Of a stretch of DNA of 64,000 bases, positions 59,733 through 64,000 are shown piece after piece; position 1 is the first letter of the stretch; every line of letters begins with the position of its first letter. Source of the DNA: Takakia lepidozioides (Eukaryota; Streptophyta; Takakiopsida; Takakiales; Takakiaceae); contig CM060733.1 in assembly GCA_030704615.1 (NCBI GenBank), forward strand, positions 71,550,001 through 71,614,000, given 5' to 3'. A program made the position numbers and the translations under genes. The notes beneath the pieces were generated by a model. The model was not told where the DNA came from and ran no database searches. It was given only the letters and a program-made list of their open reading frames with translations.

Positions 59733-59989
59733 GCTACATGCATGAAGGTGGGAGGTGTGATTCCATATCCACTAAGTATGACAATGATGGCCGATTCGGC
59801 GACGAAATAACATATCCTGACAGTTTCTCCTGAGGGTGGATCAACTAGTATTCGCGGTGCAGACATGAACGTTCGCACTGACAAGAGCCAAGGCTGTTAG
59901 TTAAAACGGTTAGACAACCAAGTTGTGCTCATTAAGACAGGCCGCAATTGTGTTGTTTCGGAACAATGCAACCCATTGCACATGGCTGA
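59733..59989. other. no gene seen
   Basis: This is the short spacer before the palindrome array. Confidence 0.4.
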
Positions 59990-61840
59990 ATGGGAATGCG
60001 GTCCCGCATCTCAGTTCGACATCATCCTCTCGTTGATTGTGATCGGAAATGCGGCACCGCATTTCCGTCAACAGGGAAACCAAAATACTGGTGCAACGGA
60101 AATGCGGTACCAAATCTCGGTCCACTATAAAAGAAGGCCCATGGTGGAACGGAAATGCGGTATCGCATTTAGGTCCAACGGGACTAGGAACACACGGTAG
60201 AAAATAATAGCGACAGCGCATTGTCATTGACTATGACACTTTGGATAGGCAGGAACGGAAATGCGGTGCCGAATTTCCGTCCCGTCTATTTCAATGGAAT
60301 CCAGTGGACGGAAATGAGGTTCCACATTTCCGTCCGGTGTGCTACTTTCGATTGCTATTGGACGGAAATACGGCGCCACATTTCTGTTTTGCATCTTAGT
60401 CATGCACCAGTACGACGGAAATGCGGCACCGCATTTCCGTCCGGGGGGAACCTTTATACTCTCCAGAACGGAAATGCGGTGCCGCATTTCCGTCCAACAA
60501 GTACGGTATCTCACAGTGGAACGGAAATGCGGTACCGCTTTTCCGTTCTGATTGAAAATCATGAACCACTAGAACTGAAATGCGGCACAGCATTTCCGTC
60601 CGAGTCGTACCTTCCGACATTCCACAACGGAAATGAGGCGCCGCATTTCCGTTTTGTATCTCAGGCATGGAGCTGTGGGACGGAAATGCGGCACGACATT
60701 TCCGTTCAACAACTAAGGTATGTGAAGGTGGAACGGAAATGCGGTACCGCATTTCCATTGTGATTGAAAATCATGAACCACTGGAACTGAAATGCAGCAC
60801 AACATTTCCGTCCGAGTCGCACCTTCCGACATTCCACAACGGCAATTCGGCGCCGCATTTCCGTTTTGTATCTCAGGCATGGAGCTGTGGGAGGGAAATG
60901 CGGCACCGCATTTCGGTCCGGGTGAGACCTTCATACTCTCCAGAACGTAAATGCGGCACGGCATTTCCGTTCAACAACTAAGGTATGTAAGGTGCGGTAC
61001 CCGCATTTCCGTTCTGATTGAAAATCATGAACCACTGGAATTGAAATGCGGCACCGCATTTCCATCCGAGTCGCACCTTCCGACATTCCAGAACGGAAAT
61101 GCGGCGCCGCATTTCCGTTTTCTATTTGTGGCATGGAGCTGTGGGTGGGAAATGCGGCACCGCATTTCTGTCCAGGGGAGACCTTCATACTCTCCAGAAC
61201 GGAAATGCAGTACCGCATTTCCGTTCTGACTGAAAATCGTGAACCACCGGAACTGAAATGCGGCACCGCGTTTCCGTCCGAGTCGCACCTTCCGACATTC
61301 CAGAACGGAGATGCGGCGCCGCATTTCCGTTTTGTATCTCAGGCATGGAGGTGTGGGACGGAAATGCAACACCGCATTTCCGTTCGGACTGAAAATCGTG
61401 AACCACCAGAACTGAAATGCGGCATTGCATTTCCATCCGGGGGAGACCTTCATACTCTCCAGAATGGCGGTACCGCATTTCCGTTCTGACTGAAAAACGT
61501 GAACCACCGGAACTGAAATCTGGCACCGCATTTCCTTCTCACATTCCAGAACGGAAATGCGGCGCCGCATTTCCGTTTTGTATCTCAGGCATGGAACTGT
61601 GGGATGGAAATGCGGTGCCGCATTTCCATCCGTGTGAGACCTTCGTACATCTCCAGACCGGAAATGCGGCACCGCATTTCCGTTCAACAACTAAGGTATG
61701 TGAAGGTGGAACGGAAATGCGGTGCCGCATTTTCGTCCAACAAGTACGATATGTGGTACTTAACGGAAATGCGGTGCCACATTTGCGTTTTCACTCTAAC
61801 TCATCAGACGCTGGGACGGAAATGCCATGATATGTGAACA
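59990..61840. repeat. array of ~35 palindromes with ordered spacers
   Basis: Palindromes of about 22-26 bp (core AAATGCGGYRCCGCATTT, often flanked by ACGG/CCGT) recur every ~53 bp. The centre is GGTACC, GGCGCC, GGCACC or GGTGCC. From 60420 on, the spacers fall into five types by first words: A TGAAAATCATGAACCAC, B GAGTCGCACCTTCCGACA, C GTATCTCAGGCATGGAG, D GACCTTCATACTCTCCA, E CAACAAGTACGGTAT or CAACAACTAAGGTAT. They run in the order A-B-C-(D)-(E) about six times, a higher-order repeat of roughly 210-265 bp. Outlying copies lie at 56278, 56372 and 63720. Open frames across the array are by-products of the repeat. Confidence 0.95.
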
Positions 61841-62135
61841 CGTGGACCAACGGAATTGCGGCACATGTCTGCACTCTATCTGACTGAAGTGGCAGGAGGC
61901 GGCGCGGCCTGACAGTTGGTTAATGATGTTTGTTTTTGGGACGGCAGGTGTACCCTTGATGATTCGAATTTCGTAATGACGCATAGTCCACGAGGAGACA
62001 CTTTCGTCCAAGCCTTTCGAACCCAAGTGGTGCATCACCGCCGTTTCATCTTGTTTTGTCGTGTCTACTTAGTCACCCCTCTCGCGCCCTTTCCATCTGC
62101 ACTCTTCGCCCCTTTTCCCTATCTCTGTTCTTCTT

Positions 62136-63988
62136 ATGCTCGGACCTGAGAGGGAGGGAGTTCGTGCACCAGAGAAGAGACATCGTCGCAAGCTCCAAAA
62201 ATTGTACTTTGGACGTAGGCCAATGCCGAAGGGGAGGAAGCAGATGCATCTACAAGAGGAGATTGCCATCTCGCAGCAGCAGGCCATGCAGGCAACCCAG
62301 CCACCAGTGAGAGCTCTGAGCTATTGGGATGCGCGCAGCTGATCGAGCACCGAAACCCCCCTCATTTTTCTTCTGAAATTCTTAGACTGTATGCTAGGAG
62401 ACTTGAATGCAGAAGATGTTTGCATGCCTAACCGGAAAGGTGGACGTGCTGGAAGGATCGCATGAATCCAAAGAGCCGAAGGAAGAGTCCGTGGAGCTAG
62501 CTGCAGCACGCACACCCAGCCGATCCACGAGCACGGGTCTTCCTGCCGGGCCTAGCCCTGTGCGTTTCAAGGACGCGGCTTCGAAGGGCAAGTCTTTGCA
62601 ATTCAAAGCCCCAGAGAGCGACTCGCGTTTGAAGGTCATGGAGAATCGTCAGTAGGGGTTGAGCCCTTCTCCAGCAAAGACGAAGAAGAAGCAGTCCGTC
62701 CTTCAACTGGTTTCTGAACCAGACCAGGCCGTTTCCCCCCCACCCAAGCGAATGAAGCAGAAGGGTACAGGGCAGATTCAATTGCAACAGACACCTTCAC
62801 CTGCAAGAATGAGGAAGCACAAGGCAATCAGGGGGAGGGCGGAGTAGTCTCCCGCAAAACCGATTCCACGAGCTGAAGCCCAGTTCCTGCTTGATTTCCA
62901 ACCTGGTGATGTTGGGGGCGTCTCTACTGTAGCGAAGGCAATGGGATCGACCGATTTCGTTGATCTGGTACCGGAGGAGGGTGCTGCCGCTCAACGTTCG
63001 CAGCAAGACCTGACCACCGTTGAGGAAGATCTTCAGAATACTGCAGGCTTGGAGGAGGCCTCTCCAATGGCAGAATTGCCCGCAAAGATTCCCCAGAGTG
63101 CAGCTCCAGTTGGGGATGCTCTAGCTGCTCAGCCCCTACCGCCACCTGCAAAAATGTCTCCGGAGGAATTCCAAAGTGCAGCGGATACAATGTTGGAGGA
63201 GACACACAGTAGCATTTGCAGAGTTCTGGGCAGCAGGGTATTCCAGCGGACTCTTCGAATCCCACTCTGTCGCATGGTCTCCCTTCCCATCGTCAGGCAG
63301 GCACTTCCCGGAGATGTGGATAAGCTCAAGTTCGCATTTCGAGAAGGGTATCGTCTAGGTTCGCCAGCCTTCTACGTTTCCATTGAGAATGAGGACGGCG
63401 AATCTCGTGGACCCACTGCGGATGAATTGTCAACATTGGATACCCACTGGCACACTCGCAACGACGAATTCAAGGCAACGCTGAAGGGTGATCCAGACTT
63501 CGGCCATATGTCGGGTAAAATGTTCTTTGTGTGGGACGGGAATCACCGACTTCTTGCCTGGTGGGAGTACATCAAGCAGAACCATGCCAAGCACATTGGC
63601 TGGCATTACATGGTGGAGTGTGTCATCCTCAAGGTGAAGGCGGCAGACTCCTCCCTGCTCAAGAATGCCATGGTGGACCTCAACTCGTAAGATACTCATA
63701 CCCTCCCAAGCACGTTCAAAATGCGTTGCCGCATTTCGGTTTCCAATCTGTTTTGTTTCCGTGCTTCCGTGGACTGAACTGGAGAGTGTGCCTTGCAGGG
63801 TCACTGAAAATGTGTACGTGCATACCCACATGGCACATATGCTGTACAGGGTGAGGAAAATTGGTCTCACTGATCCGCACATGTTTGCAGAAATGCTGGA
63901 GCCCGAGCTCATTCAGAAAGCCGTGGCAAAAACTGACCGGACATGGTATCGTCTCACTATGGATGGAATGGTGGAGGTGATATACGAA
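62136..63988 (+). CDS. ParB/Srx-like motif protein, 5' part, multi-exon, two in-frame TAG
   Basis: Proposed exons are 62136-62306, 62413-63686, 63799-63988 (GT/AG, in frame), continuing past the window after GAA|GTAAGT. A CT-rich leader precedes the ATG. The N-terminal ~300 residues are low-complexity: Pro, Ser, Lys-rich with basic runs such as PKRMKQK. The later part is globular: 'FRIP'-like 'TLRIPLCRMVSLPIVRQALP', then GKMFFVWDGNHRLLAW at about residues 425-440, then 'HYMVECVILKVKA' and 'VYVHTHMAHMLYRVRKIGL'. DGNHRL with flanking strands is the phosphate-loop signature of ParB/Srx-fold domains, which bind or cleave nucleotides or DNA. TAG codons interrupt exon 2 at 62653 and 62845. Either the gene is decaying, these are intronic, or translation starts at 62941. 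Family name unknown to me; a mobile-element protein is possible. Confidence 0.55.
63710..63740. repeat. stray palindrome in intron of ParB-like gene
   Basis: AAAATGCGTTGCCGCATTTCGG inside the 112-bp intron is a diverged copy of the array palindrome, 1.9 kb from the array. Confidence 0.8.
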
Positions 63989-64000
63989 GTAAGTCGTCCT

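Noticed and set aside
60221-61837. Long open frames with repeated 'GNAAPHFR' and 'RKCGTAFPF' peptides
   Set aside because: They are translations of the palindrome array in several frames of both strands and follow the 53-bp period, so they are not evidence of a protein.
59990-61840. Resemblance of the array to a CRISPR (palindromic repeat plus spacer)
   Set aside because: Spacers are not unique but fall into five recurring types, repeats vary, and the context is a eukaryotic nuclear genome without cas genes.
26094-62847. UAG read as glutamine (variant nuclear code)
   Set aside because: The intact bHLH and HPR genes show standard usage, land plants use the standard code, and the CID7-like locus also has other damage. 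C-to-T decay explains the TAGs more simply.

Overview
The window is nuclear DNA of a land plant. It carries interrupted plant-type genes (an FBH-type bHLH factor, a hydroxypyruvate reductase, a CID7-like Smr protein), a PPR fragment of the land-plant PLS type, and chromodomain Ty3/Gypsy and Ty1/Copia elements primed by initiator tRNA-Met. The heavy repeat load, long introns and lone genes between transposons fit a large-genome plant. A spore-bearing lineage such as a fern or lycophyte is my guess; the sequence does not settle it.

Layout. 347-7309: complete Ty3/Gypsy chromovirus A (minus), TSD TCACT, broken by nonsense codons and a frameshift. 7688-8484: decayed gag. 9280-12345: four-exon FBH-type bHLH gene (plus). 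13290-13560: integrase remnant. 13897-21460: LINE remnant (minus) split by a 4.7 kb Copia element at 15030-19765, TSD ATGAC. 21480-25500: repeats, a PPR pseudogene, one arm of a large inverted repeat and an 11-copy 20-bp tandem array. 26094-27859: CID7-like gene (minus) with DUF1771 and Smr domains, carrying three CAG-to-TAG nonsense codons. 28980-31560: repeats, two gag remnants and the other inverted-repeat arm. 32999-37296: four-exon HPR2-like D-2-hydroxyacid dehydrogenase (minus), apparently intact. 38900-41520: repeat field rich in a TTCATCC...GGATGAA palindrome. 41526-55520: Gypsy element B (plus), TSD CATGG, containing a nested Gypsy element C of the same family (46700-53660, minus, TSD TCAAG) and a 0.3 kb internal inversion in gag.

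56640-59190 holds a broken MULE-like transposase with a SWIM zinc finger and an inverted duplicate of its N-terminal domain. 59990-61840 is an array of about 35 near-perfect palindromes (core AAATGCGGYRCCGCATTT) at about 53-bp spacing, with five spacer types in a recurring order. Immediately downstream, 62136-63988 and beyond, lies a multi-exon gene with a ParB/Srx-like 'DGNHRL' motif; it has two in-frame TAG codons and another palindrome in its intron. The array next to this gene is the least explained part of the window.

Working genes: only the bHLH and HPR2-like loci look intact. They act separately, one in transcription and one in photorespiratory or hydroxyacid metabolism, and share no operon-like link. 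Almost everything else is mobile DNA in various stages of decay.
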